Part shown: positions 8,324-16,070 of the stretch, one piece after another
How positions within the stretch are numbered: the stretch's first letter is position 1
How the letters are laid out: each line of letters opens with the position of its first letter
Assembly: GCA_002364535.1 (NCBI GenBank)
Contig: DEYL01000002.1
Coordinates: 62,001-126,000 of the forward strand
DNA from: Flavobacteriaceae bacterium UBA3159
GTDB taxonomy: Bacteria; Bacteroidota; Bacteroidia; Flavobacteriales; Flavobacteriaceae
DNA length: 64,000 nt
Direction: 5' to 3'
Translations under genes and position numbers: made by a program
Notes under the pieces: model-generated
Databases searched by the model: none
The model's input: the letters and a program-made list of their open reading frames with translations, nothing else
What the model was told of the DNA's origin: nothing

Positions 8324-9298
8324 ATGTATCCCAACCAAAGAAACAGAAGACTCAGACAAAGCCACGCACTCCGGCAGTTGGTCAGTGAAAATCAATTGAC
8401 CTGCAACGACTTGATGCTCCCATTGTTTATAGCTGAGGGGACTGAGGTAAAAGATCCCATTGCAGCCATGCCCGGTTGCTACCGTTTGAGTTTGGATTTA
8501 CTCCAAGAGGAGTTGAAAGCCATAGCGGATTTGGGAATCAAAGCGGTACTATTGTTTGTTAAGGTTGATGATGCCCTTAAAGACAACAAGGGTACTGAAG
8601 CAGTCAATCCTGAGGGATTGATGCAAAAGGCAATAAGAACCGTCAAATCCATCGCTCCCGAGATGGTGGTCATGACTGATGTGGCCTTGGATCCTTATTC
8701 TTCCCATGGTCACGATGGCATAGTCGAAGAGGGAAGCATCCTCAACGATCCCACCATTGAGGTCTTGTCAAAAATGGCTTTGAGTCATGCCCTAGCCGGT
8801 GCCGATTTTGTGGCACCCAGTGATATGATGGACGGTCGTGTGTTGAGGATAAGAACCGTACTGGACGAGGCAGGTTTGACTGATACCGGTATTATGAGTT
8901 ACAGTGCCAAATACGCCTCTTCATTCTATGGACCCTTCCGGGAAGCCCTCGATTCGTCCCCAGGCTTTGGTGACAAACGCAGCTACCAGATGGATCCGGC
9001 TAATCGCTTGGAAGCCCTAACAGAAACCTTAAGAGACATAGAAGAAGGTGCCGACATCGTGATGGTCAAACCCGGATTGGCATACCTTGACATCATCAGA
9101 GACATCCGCGAGAATGTTGAAGTTCCCATTGCTGCCTATCAAGTCAGCGGGGAATATGCCATGCTCAAGGCTGCGGCCGAAAAAGGCTGGTTGGATCACG
9201 ATACGGTCATGATGGAAGAATTGCTGGCTTTTAAAAGGGCCGGAGCTAACCTTATAGCTACTTATCACGCCAAAGAAGCAGCTCAATTACTCGCCTAA
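8324..9298 (+). CDS. hemB: Delta-aminolevulinic acid dehydratase (porphobilinogen synthase)
   Basis: This enzyme condenses two 5-aminolevulinate molecules to porphobilinogen. The 324-residue protein has both active-site lysines, in SYSAKYASSFYGPF (Lys196) and VMVKPGLAYLD (Lys249). The metal-site segment near residue 120 reads TDVALDPYSSHGHDG. It lacks the three cysteines of the zinc type, so this should be a Mg2+-dependent or zinc-independent enzyme. It is the last gene of the haem operon. An AT-rich inverted repeat lies shortly after the stop. Confidence 0.97.
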   Translation: MYPNQRNRRLRQSHALRQLVSENQLTCNDLMLPLFIAEGTEVKDPIAAMPGCYRLSLDLLQEELKAIADLGIKAVLLFVKVDDALKDNKGTEAVNPEGLMQKAIRTVKSIAPEMVVMTDVALDPYSSHGHDGIVEEGSILNDPTIEVLSKMALSHALAGADFVAPSDMMDGRVLRIRTVLDEAGLTDTGIMSYSAKYASSFYGPFREALDSSPGFGDKRSYQMDPANRLEALTETLRDIEEGADIVMVKPGLAYLDIIRDIRENVEVPIAAYQVSGEYAMLKAAAEKGWLDHDTVMMEELLAFKRAGANLIATYHAKEAAQLLA

Positions 9299-9311
9299 AT
9301 CTCCTTTAATA

Positions 9312-9346
9312 TTAAACAAAATGTCTTTTTTTGGCTTTTTGTTTAA
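9312..9346 (+). terminator. AT-rich inverted repeat after hemB, possible terminator
   Basis: TTAAACAAAA at 9312-9321 is complementary to TTTTGTTTAA at 9337-9346, with a 15-nt T-rich loop. It lies just after the hemB stop, where a transcript end is expected. The stem has almost no G-C pairs, so it may be weak. Confidence 0.3.
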
Positions 9347-9383
9347 CTTTATCTATGTTTTGATTTAGAACAATATTTGCTAA

Positions 9384-9856
9384 ATGGAGCAAGCATATTA
9401 TAAAAGTGATGTAGGAAATTTATGTGTAGTAATTGAAAATCATTAAGTTACACGTATTTTTTTGTCGATCAAATCCAAGAAAATATTACGACGTCCTCTG
9501 TATTGATGCAAAAAGTAATTCAACAAATAAACGAATTTTTTCAAGTCAAGCGACGAGAATTCAGCTTTTCCATTCGTTTGTAAGGAACAGATTTTCAGGT
9601 CAAGATATGGAAGTTGATTAGCCGTATTCCCTATGATACCTCCTTGGCCTATGTCAAGGTCACTCAAGCGTATGGTGATGCCAAAATGGTAAGTGCAGTA
9701 GCCGCTGCCTTTGCCAAAAACCCCATATTGATTGTAGTCCCTTGTCACCGTGTAATCGGTAGTGATGGATCTATGGTGGGATACTATGGAGGAATTGATG
9801 TAAAACGTCAACTTCTTGAATTGGAGGGCTTTCCAAAACAATTTACCGTACTTTAG
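9384..9856 (+). pseudogene. ogt: Broken methylated-DNA-protein-cysteine methyltransferase (Ogt type)
   Basis: A full-length Ogt/MGMT frame (about 157 codons) can be followed through three lesions. It starts at ATG 9384 with MEQAYYKSDVGNLCVVIENH. It then meets an in-frame TAA at 9444-9446, a one-base loss in a T7 run at 9457-9463 that shifts the frame, and a second TAA at 9581-9583 just before GTDFQVKIWKLISRIPY. The C-terminal half is open (9614-9856) and still carries the methyl-acceptor motif PCHRVIGSDG and YYGGIDVKRQLLELEGF. Intact proteins of this family repair O6-methylguanine by suicidal transfer to the PCHR cysteine. The N-terminal domain and the helices preceding the active site cannot be made in one piece, so I call it inactive. 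The decay looks recent because residues remain well conserved. Confidence 0.85.
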
Positions 9857-9871
9857 TACCAAAAAAAACCG

Positions 9872-11050
9872 ATGAAAAGAATTTTGATAGGCCTGGGATT
9901 CCTTTTTGCCATTATTTTTTCCTTACTCTACGTTTCTAAATACAATTATCTTTTGACGGGTGTCAGAACCATCTATTTGACTGGTCACACCACGGCCTAT
10001 TTGACCGACTACAAAAAATTTCCCAACAACAGCGTTAGAACATCCGCACAACCTCAATCTTGGCCATTACACAAGTACTACAATCAATTCCCTACAAGCA
10101 AATCCTTGGAGGACTACCATGAGGATCGAAAAACGGTGGCCTATTTGGTGATCAAAAACGACAGCATTCTTCATGAGAAATATTACGATGGTTATGGAGC
10201 AGACTCCAAAAGTAACTCCTTTTCGGTCGCCAAAAGTGTCGTTTCTGCCTTGATGGGGATTGCCATCCAAGAGGGAGCCATAAAGGGTTTGGATCAGAAA
10301 GTAGTGGATTTTATTCCCGACCTCAAAGGCCCCTATGCCGATCAGGTAAAGGTGGGAGACCTATCCAGTATGGCTTCGGGCCAAAAATGGAGTGAAGAAT
10401 ACTACAACCCTTTTTCGGTAACTTCTGCCTCCTATTTTGTCAAAGATTTGGATGCCTTGATATTGGAGCAGCCCATTAATGAAAAGCCGGGAGAGGCTTT
10501 TCGCTATAAAAGTGGCACCACTCAATTGTTGGGCATGGTAATCAAAAAAGCAACCGGCAAAACCCTAAGCGCTTATTTGACTGAAAAATTATGGCAACCG
10601 ATGGGAGCCAATCAAACTGCACTTTGGCAATTGGACAGCTCAGAAAAAGGAATGGAAAAAGCCTTTTGTTGCCTGGCGACTAATGCACGAGATTTTGCTC
10701 GACTTGGAAAACTTTACAAAAATGATGGCCTATGGAATGGTATCCAATTGCTCGATTCCACTTTTGTTGCTTTGTCTGTTCAACCGCGGTTTGAAGAAAG
10801 CCCGGAATACGGCTACGGATGGTGGTTGGATGTTTTTCAAGGTAAAAAAGTTTTTATGATGCGTGGGCATTTGGGACAATACGTCATGGTGGTCCCCGAG
10901 GAAGATTTGATCGTGGTGCGTTTGGGCCACCTCAAAGACAAGGCAAAGGCACCAAATAGGAAAAATTCGGGGGGAGACCCTTTTACCAAAGACATTTATA
11001 TTTACCTTGAGGCTGGATTGGAAATGAATAACAATGTTTCAAAAAATTGA
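9872..11050 (+). CDS. Membrane-anchored serine hydrolase (beta-lactamase/class C family)
   Basis: This is a 392-residue protein with an uncleaved-looking N-terminal membrane segment (residues 4-22) followed by a periplasmic class C-type serine hydrolase domain. The nucleophile motif SxxK is SVAK in NSFSVAKSVVSALMG (about residue 117). A YKSGTTQLLG segment stands where the YxN tyrosine lies, and MRGHLGQ replaces the KTG box, as in many EstB-like esterases and DD-peptidase relatives. The substrate is not predictable; esterase, peptidase or amidase are all possible. It follows the broken ogt gene by 15 bp and overlaps a 43-codon ORF by 17 bp. Confidence 0.85.
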   Translation: MKRILIGLGFLFAIIFSLLYVSKYNYLLTGVRTIYLTGHTTAYLTDYKKFPNNSVRTSAQPQSWPLHKYYNQFPTSKSLEDYHEDRKTVAYLVIKNDSILHEKYYDGYGADSKSNSFSVAKSVVSALMGIAIQEGAIKGLDQKVVDFIPDLKGPYADQVKVGDLSSMASGQKWSEEYYNPFSVTSASYFVKDLDALILEQPINEKPGEAFRYKSGTTQLLGMVIKKATGKTLSAYLTEKLWQPMGANQTALWQLDSSEKGMEKAFCCLATNARDFARLGKLYKNDGLWNGIQLLDSTFVALSVQPRFEESPEYGYGWWLDVFQGKKVFMMRGHLGQYVMVVPEEDLIVVRLGHLKDKAKAPNRKNSGGDPFTKDIYIYLEAGLEMNNNVSKN

Positions 11051-11165
11051 CGTCAATAAATTGTTGTTTTTGTACATAGAAACTGTTCCGAAGAAGGCAA
11101 CTTTTGATGAATTTTCCGATACGGAAAAGGAACTTTTTGCAGCTAACGAGATTACCCATTCATGA
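11034..11165 (+). CDS. Small 43-residue ORF coupled to the ABC ATPase
   Basis: ATG 11034 opens a 43-codon frame that begins 17 bp inside the serine hydrolase gene and ends as an ATGA overlap with the following ABC gene. The product is charged and soluble-looking (starts MFQKIDVNKLLFLYIETVPK) with no signal peptide or membrane segment. I recognise no family. Overlap at both ends suggests either a genuine small protein or a coupling leader that carries ribosomes to the ABC gene start. It is too short for statistical confidence. Confidence 0.45.
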   Translation: MFQKIDVNKLLFLYIETVPKKATFDEFSDTEKELFAANEITHS

Positions 11166-12850
11166 AAGAAAAAAAACCATTGCTACAACTAGAAGATCTT
11201 TCCATTTCGTCCAAAGAAGGATTACTTATCAATGGGCTTTCCTTTACCGTCAATTCCAATGAGATCGTTGCTATTGTCGGGGAGTCTGGCAGTGGAAAAT
11301 CATTGACTGCCCTATCCATTGCGGGTTTGTTGTTCCAAACACAATTGTCCATTAGCAGTCAAAAAATGGAGTTGAGCGGGCAGGAACTTTCTCGTTTGTC
11401 TCACAAAGATTGGCAAACCCTCAGGGGTAAGCACTTGGGCATGGTTTTTCAGGAACCCCAGTCCAGTCTCAACCCAAGTATGCGCTGTGGACCACAGGTT
11501 ATGGAACGCTTGCAACAAAACAAAATCGGAAAATCTCAAGACTACCGCAATAGGGTATTGGCGGCTTTTGAACAGGTACAACTGCCCCAGCCAAAACGTA
11601 TTTTTAGGGCCTATCCCCACGAACTCAGTGGTGGACAAAAACAAAGGGTGATGATCGCCATGGCGTTGATTGGCAGCCCCAAGCTGTTGATCGCCGACGA
11701 ACCCACTACTGCACTGGATGTGACGGTTCAAAAAGAAATCCTGACCCTGATCAAAGACCGGCAAAAGGGTCATAAAATGAGCGTTTTATTAATCTCCCAT
11801 GACCTGAATGTAGTAGCTCAGTTTGCCAATAGGGTACTAGTGATGCACCAGGGTGGATTGGTTGAAAGCGGGACCGTAACAGAGATATTTAAAAACCCTC
11901 AAGATCCCTACACCCAAGGACTGTTGTATGCCCGACCTCAACCCGACAAACGCCTGAAACGACTGCCTACGGTGGCAGATTTTTCCCAAAAACAAAAAAG
12001 CTTTAAATCCATTTCCAAGGTGACAAGGGCCAAAAAACACCGAGCACTTTATACCCAAAAACCCCTGTTAGAGGTCAGGGGATTGGTCAAAGAATATCCC
12101 CTGACCCGTCACTGGTTTAAAAAAAATCAAAGCCTTAAAGCATTAAAAGAGGTGAGTTTTGACCTCTATCTGGGGGAGACCTTGGGCTTGGTAGGGGAAT
12201 CGGGTTGCGGGAAATCAACCATTAGTCGTGCTTTGGTTAATCTCGATCTCCCCACAGCAGGTGAAATTCGCTACAAAGGGCGATCCATTATAGGACTCAA
12301 CCCCAAGGAAATGAGGGACCTGCGCAAGCAAATCCAACTGGTTTTTCAAGACCCTTTTGCGGCCCTTCACCCGCTAAAATACATAGGCGATGCCATTGCA
12401 GAACCTCTTTATGTACACGGTTTGGTAAATGGAAAAGACGCTCAAAAACAAAGGGTTTTCAAGCTATTGGAACAGGTGGGCCTTGGGTCCGAACATTACC
12501 ATCGTTATCCCCACCAATTATCCGGGGGACAAAGACAAAGGGGGGTCATTGCCAGAGCACTGGCAACAGAACCCCAATTACTCCTATTGGACGAATCTGT
12601 GGCCGCTTTGGACATCTCCGTCCAAGCACAGGTACTCAATTTACTCAATGATCTTAAAGAACAATTGCAATTGTCCTATCTCTTTATCTCCCACGATCTG
12701 AATGTGGTCAAATACATGGCCGATCGGATTTTAGTGATGAAAAAAGGAATTTTGGTTGAAGAGGGGGAAGCCGATGAATTGTATTTCCATCCACAACAGC
12801 CCTATACCCGCGAATTGATCGCGGCACTACCCAGGATTGAGGTTTTTTAA
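11162..12850 (+). CDS. Fused double ATPase of an oligopeptide/nickel-type ABC importer
   Basis: This 562-residue cytoplasmic protein contains two complete ABC ATPase domains, like DppD fused to DppF (the YejF/GsiA arrangement). Domain 1 has Walker A GESGSGKS (about residue 40), signature LSGGQKQR (about 155) and Walker B LLIADEP. Domain 2 has GESGCGKS (about 345), LSGGQRQR (about 452) and LLLLDES. Each domain ends with the oligopeptide-type tail (QDPYTQGL, QQPYTRELIAALPRI). It should power uptake of peptides or similar small solutes. No permease or binding protein is encoded next to it in this window, so its partners must lie elsewhere. Translation is coupled to the small ORF upstream. Confidence 0.92.
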   Translation: MKEKKPLLQLEDLSISSKEGLLINGLSFTVNSNEIVAIVGESGSGKSLTALSIAGLLFQTQLSISSQKMELSGQELSRLSHKDWQTLRGKHLGMVFQEPQSSLNPSMRCGPQVMERLQQNKIGKSQDYRNRVLAAFEQVQLPQPKRIFRAYPHELSGGQKQRVMIAMALIGSPKLLIADEPTTALDVTVQKEILTLIKDRQKGHKMSVLLISHDLNVVAQFANRVLVMHQGGLVESGTVTEIFKNPQDPYTQGLLYARPQPDKRLKRLPTVADFSQKQKSFKSISKVTRAKKHRALYTQKPLLEVRGLVKEYPLTRHWFKKNQSLKALKEVSFDLYLGETLGLVGESGCGKSTISRALVNLDLPTAGEIRYKGRSIIGLNPKEMRDLRKQIQLVFQDPFAALHPLKYIGDAIAEPLYVHGLVNGKDAQKQRVFKLLEQVGLGSEHYHRYPHQLSGGQRQRGVIARALATEPQLLLLDESVAALDISVQAQVLNLLNDLKEQLQLSYLFISHDLNVVKYMADRILVMKKGILVEEGEADELYFHPQQPYTRELIAALPRIEVF

Positions 12851-12988
12851 AGTATTTAAAGAGAAAATCAAAAGTGATCCCACAGCGAAAAAAAGGATCA
12901 AGACAATTTTCCAGATTAAATTCATTGCTGTGAAAAAAAAAATAATGCTGAGTGCCAGCCATACCGCAAATCTGATAGCCACCATCAT
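12827..12988 (-). CDS. Possible small two-helix membrane protein
   Basis: A minus-strand frame overlaps the last 24 bp of the ABC gene tail to tail. From the ATG at 12988 it gives about 53 residues with two hydrophobic segments (AVWLALSIIFFFTAMNLIW and IVLILFFAVGSLLIFSL) and a short polar tail. A GTG at 13054 would make it 75 residues. I recognise no family. The region is AT-rich and the opposite strand is also open, so it may be chance. The remaining intergenic stretch to 13288 shows nothing I can identify. Confidence 0.33.
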   Translation of the reverse strand: MMVAIRFAVWLALSIIFFFTAMNLIWKIVLILFFAVGSLLIFSLNTLKNLNPG

Positions 12989-13288
12989 TTGTATTTTTAA
13001 ATCAAAAGTTATGGGGTTTTGGAAAGTAAAAATAAAATGTACGAATTTGAACACCGAACAAGGATTAACGAACGCCCATTTTAGATTTTTTAAATAAGAA
13101 AATGATCAAGTTTGATTTATCAGCTAATTAATATAGATTTAAACTCTTGAAAATTAAACCATCAGAAATAGATCTGAAATCGTTAATCAGTGTTCTTTGT
13201 TCTTAAATCAAATACCAAACGAAAAGAGCCAATATATAATCATGTCGGCCATACAACTACGCGGATATTTAAAATTAATTTTTATCCC

Positions 13289-14326
13289 TTAAGGCGCCGG
13301 ATTGGGAATTAATTCATTGATCTGGTCAATTGCTTTAAGGACTTCCTTGGAGAGTTTGACCTTATGGGTAGCGATATTTTCTTTAAGTTGTTCCATTGTG
13401 GTGGCGCCAATGATATTAGAGGTAACAAAACTGCGGTCATTTACAAAAGCCAGGGAGAGTTCGGTCAGCGACAATCCGTGGTCTGAGGCTAGTTCAAAAT
13501 AAAGATCGGTTGCTTTAAAGGAATTTTCCCCGCTGTATCTGGACAAACGCTCAAACAAAGCCAAGCGGCTGTTGGCTGGCATCTGTCCGTTGCGATATTT
13601 TCCCGAAAGAACTCCAAAGGCCAGGGGGGAGTAGGCCAGAAGTCCTATATTTTCTCTGTGGCATATTTCGGTACTGCCCACTTCAAATAGTCGATTGAGA
13701 AGGGAATATGGATTTTGAACGGTGATCATTTTGGTGGCAAAAGACTGGGAGGCTCGCAAAAAACACATGATCCCCCAGGGGTTTTCATTGGACAGGCCAA
13801 TGTGTCTGATCTTTCCGGCTTTGATGTTATCGTTCAGTGCATCGAGGACGGCTTCAAAATTTTCTTCCCAGGGATCGTTTGGGTCGTATCGAAAACTTCT
13901 TACCCCAAAAGTGTTGGTTTTTCTTTCGGGCCAGTGCAACTGATATAGGTCGATATAATCAGTTTGCATTCTTTGGAGGCTCTTGTCGATAGCCTCGTCG
14001 ATATGGGCTTTTTTAAAGCTGAGGTTTTTGCGGATGTGTTTGGTATAATCACCCGGCCCGGCAACTTTGGTGGCCAAAATAATCTTCTCCCTATGGCCTG
14101 TTTTTTTGAACCATGATCCGATGATGCGTTCTGTTTCCCCTTGAGTTTCACGATTGGCAGGAACGGGATAGAGTTCGGCTGCATCAAAAAAATTAACACC
14201 TTGTTCCATTGCGTAATCCATTTGCTCATGGCCTTCGGCTTCTGTATTTTGCCTGCCCCAAGTCATGGTACCCAAGCAAATTTTACTGACTTTGATATCA
14301 CTATTGGGCAAAAGATTGTAATCCAT
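13289..14326 (-). CDS. tas: Aldo/keto reductase, Tas-like
   Basis: This 345-residue TIM-barrel NADPH oxidoreductase resembles E. coli Tas closely in its first third: SDIKVSKICLGTMTWGRQN, then MEQGVNFFDAAELYPVP with the catalytic tyrosine (about residue 53), then RETQGETERIIGSWF. The DYIDLYQLHWPERK and IRHIGLSNENPWG segments are AKR signatures. It reduces aldehydes or ketones; the physiological substrate of Tas is not established. It starts 3 bp after the OmpA-like gene and is the last gene of a probable glyS-xth-ompA-tas transcript. Confidence 0.92.
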   Translation of the reverse strand: MDYNLLPNSDIKVSKICLGTMTWGRQNTEAEGHEQMDYAMEQGVNFFDAAELYPVPANRETQGETERIIGSWFKKTGHREKIILATKVAGPGDYTKHIRKNLSFKKAHIDEAIDKSLQRMQTDYIDLYQLHWPERKTNTFGVRSFRYDPNDPWEENFEAVLDALNDNIKAGKIRHIGLSNENPWGIMCFLRASQSFATKMITVQNPYSLLNRLFEVGSTEICHRENIGLLAYSPLAFGVLSGKYRNGQMPANSRLALFERLSRYSGENSFKATDLYFELASDHGLSLTELSLAFVNDRSFVTSNIIGATTMEQLKENIATHKVKLSKEVLKAIDQINELIPNPAP

Positions 14327-14329
14327 AAT

Positions 14330-15226
14330 TTAGTCTATCGTATTGATGATCTGTTTAATTTCGTCTAATTGTGGACTGAGTACTACCTCTATTCTTCGGT
14401 TGGCGGCTCGACCCTCACGAGTAGAATTGGGAGCAATGGGCAGGTATTCTCCTCTACCGGCAGCAGTGAGGTTTTGGGGAAGGATATCGGGATTTTCAAG
14501 CAATTGGTTGACAATGGCGGTTGCGCGTTTGGTTGACAGATCCCAATTGCCTTTTAGGGGACCTTTACCACTGAAGGGAACATTGTCCGTATGTCCTTCG
14601 ATAAGGATGGCAATGTCCGGATTATCTGCCAAAACATTTCCCAATTCCTCAATGGCCATCCGCCCCTCTGCTCCCACTGTCCAGCTTCCGGATCTGAATA
14701 AAAGTTTATTTTCCATAGAGACATAGACCTTTCCGTCCCGGGCTTCAACGGTTAGTCCTTTGTCTTCAAAATTCAATAGTGCGTCTGATAATTTTTCTTT
14801 CAGGTTGCGCATGGCCTCTTGCTGGCGTGTGATGAGCCCCTCCAATTCATCGACTCGGGTCATACGGTCGGCCAACTCATTTTCTCTTTCAGCGATTTTT
14901 TCCATAAGCGTTTCATTCTCTGCAATTCGCTCTTTGAGTGCTGTTTCACTGTTTTGTTTGAGTAAATCAAGAGAGGATTCCAGTTGTTCCAGTTTTTGTT
15001 GTTTTTGGTTAAGACTGTCTTCGGTTTCTTCTAAAGTTTCCTCGAGGGTGACAAATTTTTTGGTCAAATCCTTAATTTCAGAATTGAGGATTTCGATACT
15101 TTTAGTTTGTCGGTTGTAGTTGTCTTTGAGCTGCGCATATCGGGTTTCCAAATCATTGAATACACGGTTGGAAACACAGGAAATTAGGCTTAGGGCAATC
15201 AGGATAAAAGCGGAAATTTTTTTCAT
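14330..15226 (-). CDS. OmpA/MotB-domain lipoprotein with coiled coil
   Basis: This 298-residue cell-envelope protein has a lipoprotein signal (LIALSLISC, Cys17) and a long Glu/Lys/Gln-rich coiled coil (about residues 25-145). The C-terminal OmpA-type peptidoglycan-binding domain (about 165-290) contains LIEGHTDNVPFSG, LSTKRATAIVNQL and the closing EGRAANRRIEVVLSP. The lipid anchor plus spacer plus OmpA domain suggests it tethers the outer membrane to peptidoglycan. It lies 9 bp after xth and 3 bp before the aldo/keto reductase. Confidence 0.92.
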   Translation of the reverse strand: MKKISAFILIALSLISCVSNRVFNDLETRYAQLKDNYNRQTKSIEILNSEIKDLTKKFVTLEETLEETEDSLNQKQQKLEQLESSLDLLKQNSETALKERIAENETLMEKIAERENELADRMTRVDELEGLITRQQEAMRNLKEKLSDALLNFEDKGLTVEARDGKVYVSMENKLLFRSGSWTVGAEGRMAIEELGNVLADNPDIAILIEGHTDNVPFSGKGPLKGNWDLSTKRATAIVNQLLENPDILPQNLTAAGRGEYLPIAPNSTREGRAANRRIEVVLSPQLDEIKQIINTID

Positions 15227-15235
15227 GAGGTTGAA

Positions 15236-15997
15236 TTAAAGTTCGAGTTCTACTCCCACTGGGCAATGGTCAGAATGTTTGGCATCGGTAAGCAGGTAGG
15301 CACGTTTGATGTTATTTTTAAGATTTTCACTGACCATGTTGTAATCGATCCGCCATCCTTTGTTGTTATTTCGGGCATTGGCGCGATAGCTCCACCAACT
15401 GTATTGGTGAGGTTCCGGGTTGAGATGGCGAAAGGAATCAACAAATCCATTGTTCATAAATCTGTCGATCCATTGGCGTTCTTCGGGTAGAAATCCAGAA
15501 ACATTTTTATTGCGAACAGGATCGTGGATGTCGACGGATCGGTGGCAAATATTATAATCGCCACAGATCACCAATCTAGGATGATTTTTTTTCAGGGCAT
15601 CAATATACTCTTGAAAATCGTCCATGAATTTGAACTTGTGTTCCAATCGGTCAAGATTGGTACCGGAGGGAAGGTAGAGGCTGATGACCGATACATTTTC
15701 ATAATCGGCACGTATGACCCTACCCTCAAAATCCATATGTTCGATGCCAGTTCCAGCCTGAACGTGTAAGGGATTGATTTTGGTTAAAATAGCGACCCCA
15801 CTGTATCCTTTTTTTTGAGCAGAGTGCCAGAAGTGATGGTAGCCCATTTGTTCAAATAAATCCGTGTTGACTTGTTCTTCTAAGGCTTTTGTTTCCTGAA
15901 GACAGACTACATCGGGGTCAGCTGCACTGAGCCACTCGGCTAAACCTTTATTGAGGGCGGCACGGATACCGTTAACATTGTAAGAAAGGATCTTCAA
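15236..15997 (-). CDS. xth: Exodeoxyribonuclease III / AP endonuclease
   Basis: This enzyme cuts DNA at abasic sites and degrades duplex DNA 3'-5' in base-excision repair. The 253-residue EEP-fold protein starts MKILSYNVNGIRAAL, has the metal-binding glutamate in VVCLQETKA, the catalytic CGDYNICHRSVDIHDP and the terminal DHCPVGVEL. All expected catalytic residues appear present. It is 73 bp downstream of glyS and 9 bp upstream of the OmpA-like gene. Confidence 0.95.
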   Translation of the reverse strand: MKILSYNVNGIRAALNKGLAEWLSAADPDVVCLQETKALEEQVNTDLFEQMGYHHFWHSAQKKGYSGVAILTKINPLHVQAGTGIEHMDFEGRVIRADYENVSVISLYLPSGTNLDRLEHKFKFMDDFQEYIDALKKNHPRLVICGDYNICHRSVDIHDPVRNKNVSGFLPEERQWIDRFMNNGFVDSFRHLNPEPHQYSWWSYRANARNNNKGWRIDYNMVSENLKNNIKRAYLLTDAKHSDHCPVGVELEL

Positions 15998-16070
15998 AGT
16001 TTGTTTTTACCAAATATAAAAAAACGAAAGCTGAGTAAAAATTCAAAAACGGTCCATTGGAAAAAAAATT

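Noticed and set aside
9443..9862. 139-codon minus-strand frame across the ogt region
   Set aside because: The plus strand carries clear Ogt motifs through the same bases; the minus frame has no recognisable domain.
12837..13097. 86-codon plus-strand frame after the ABC gene
   Set aside because: AT-rich and lysine-heavy with no motif. It overlaps the ABC gene end and the opposite strand has a more protein-like hydrophobic frame.
13098..13288. Intergenic stretch before the aldo/keto reductase end, examined for an RNA or pseudogene
   Set aside because: AT-rich with no hairpin of note and no coding remnant I could follow.
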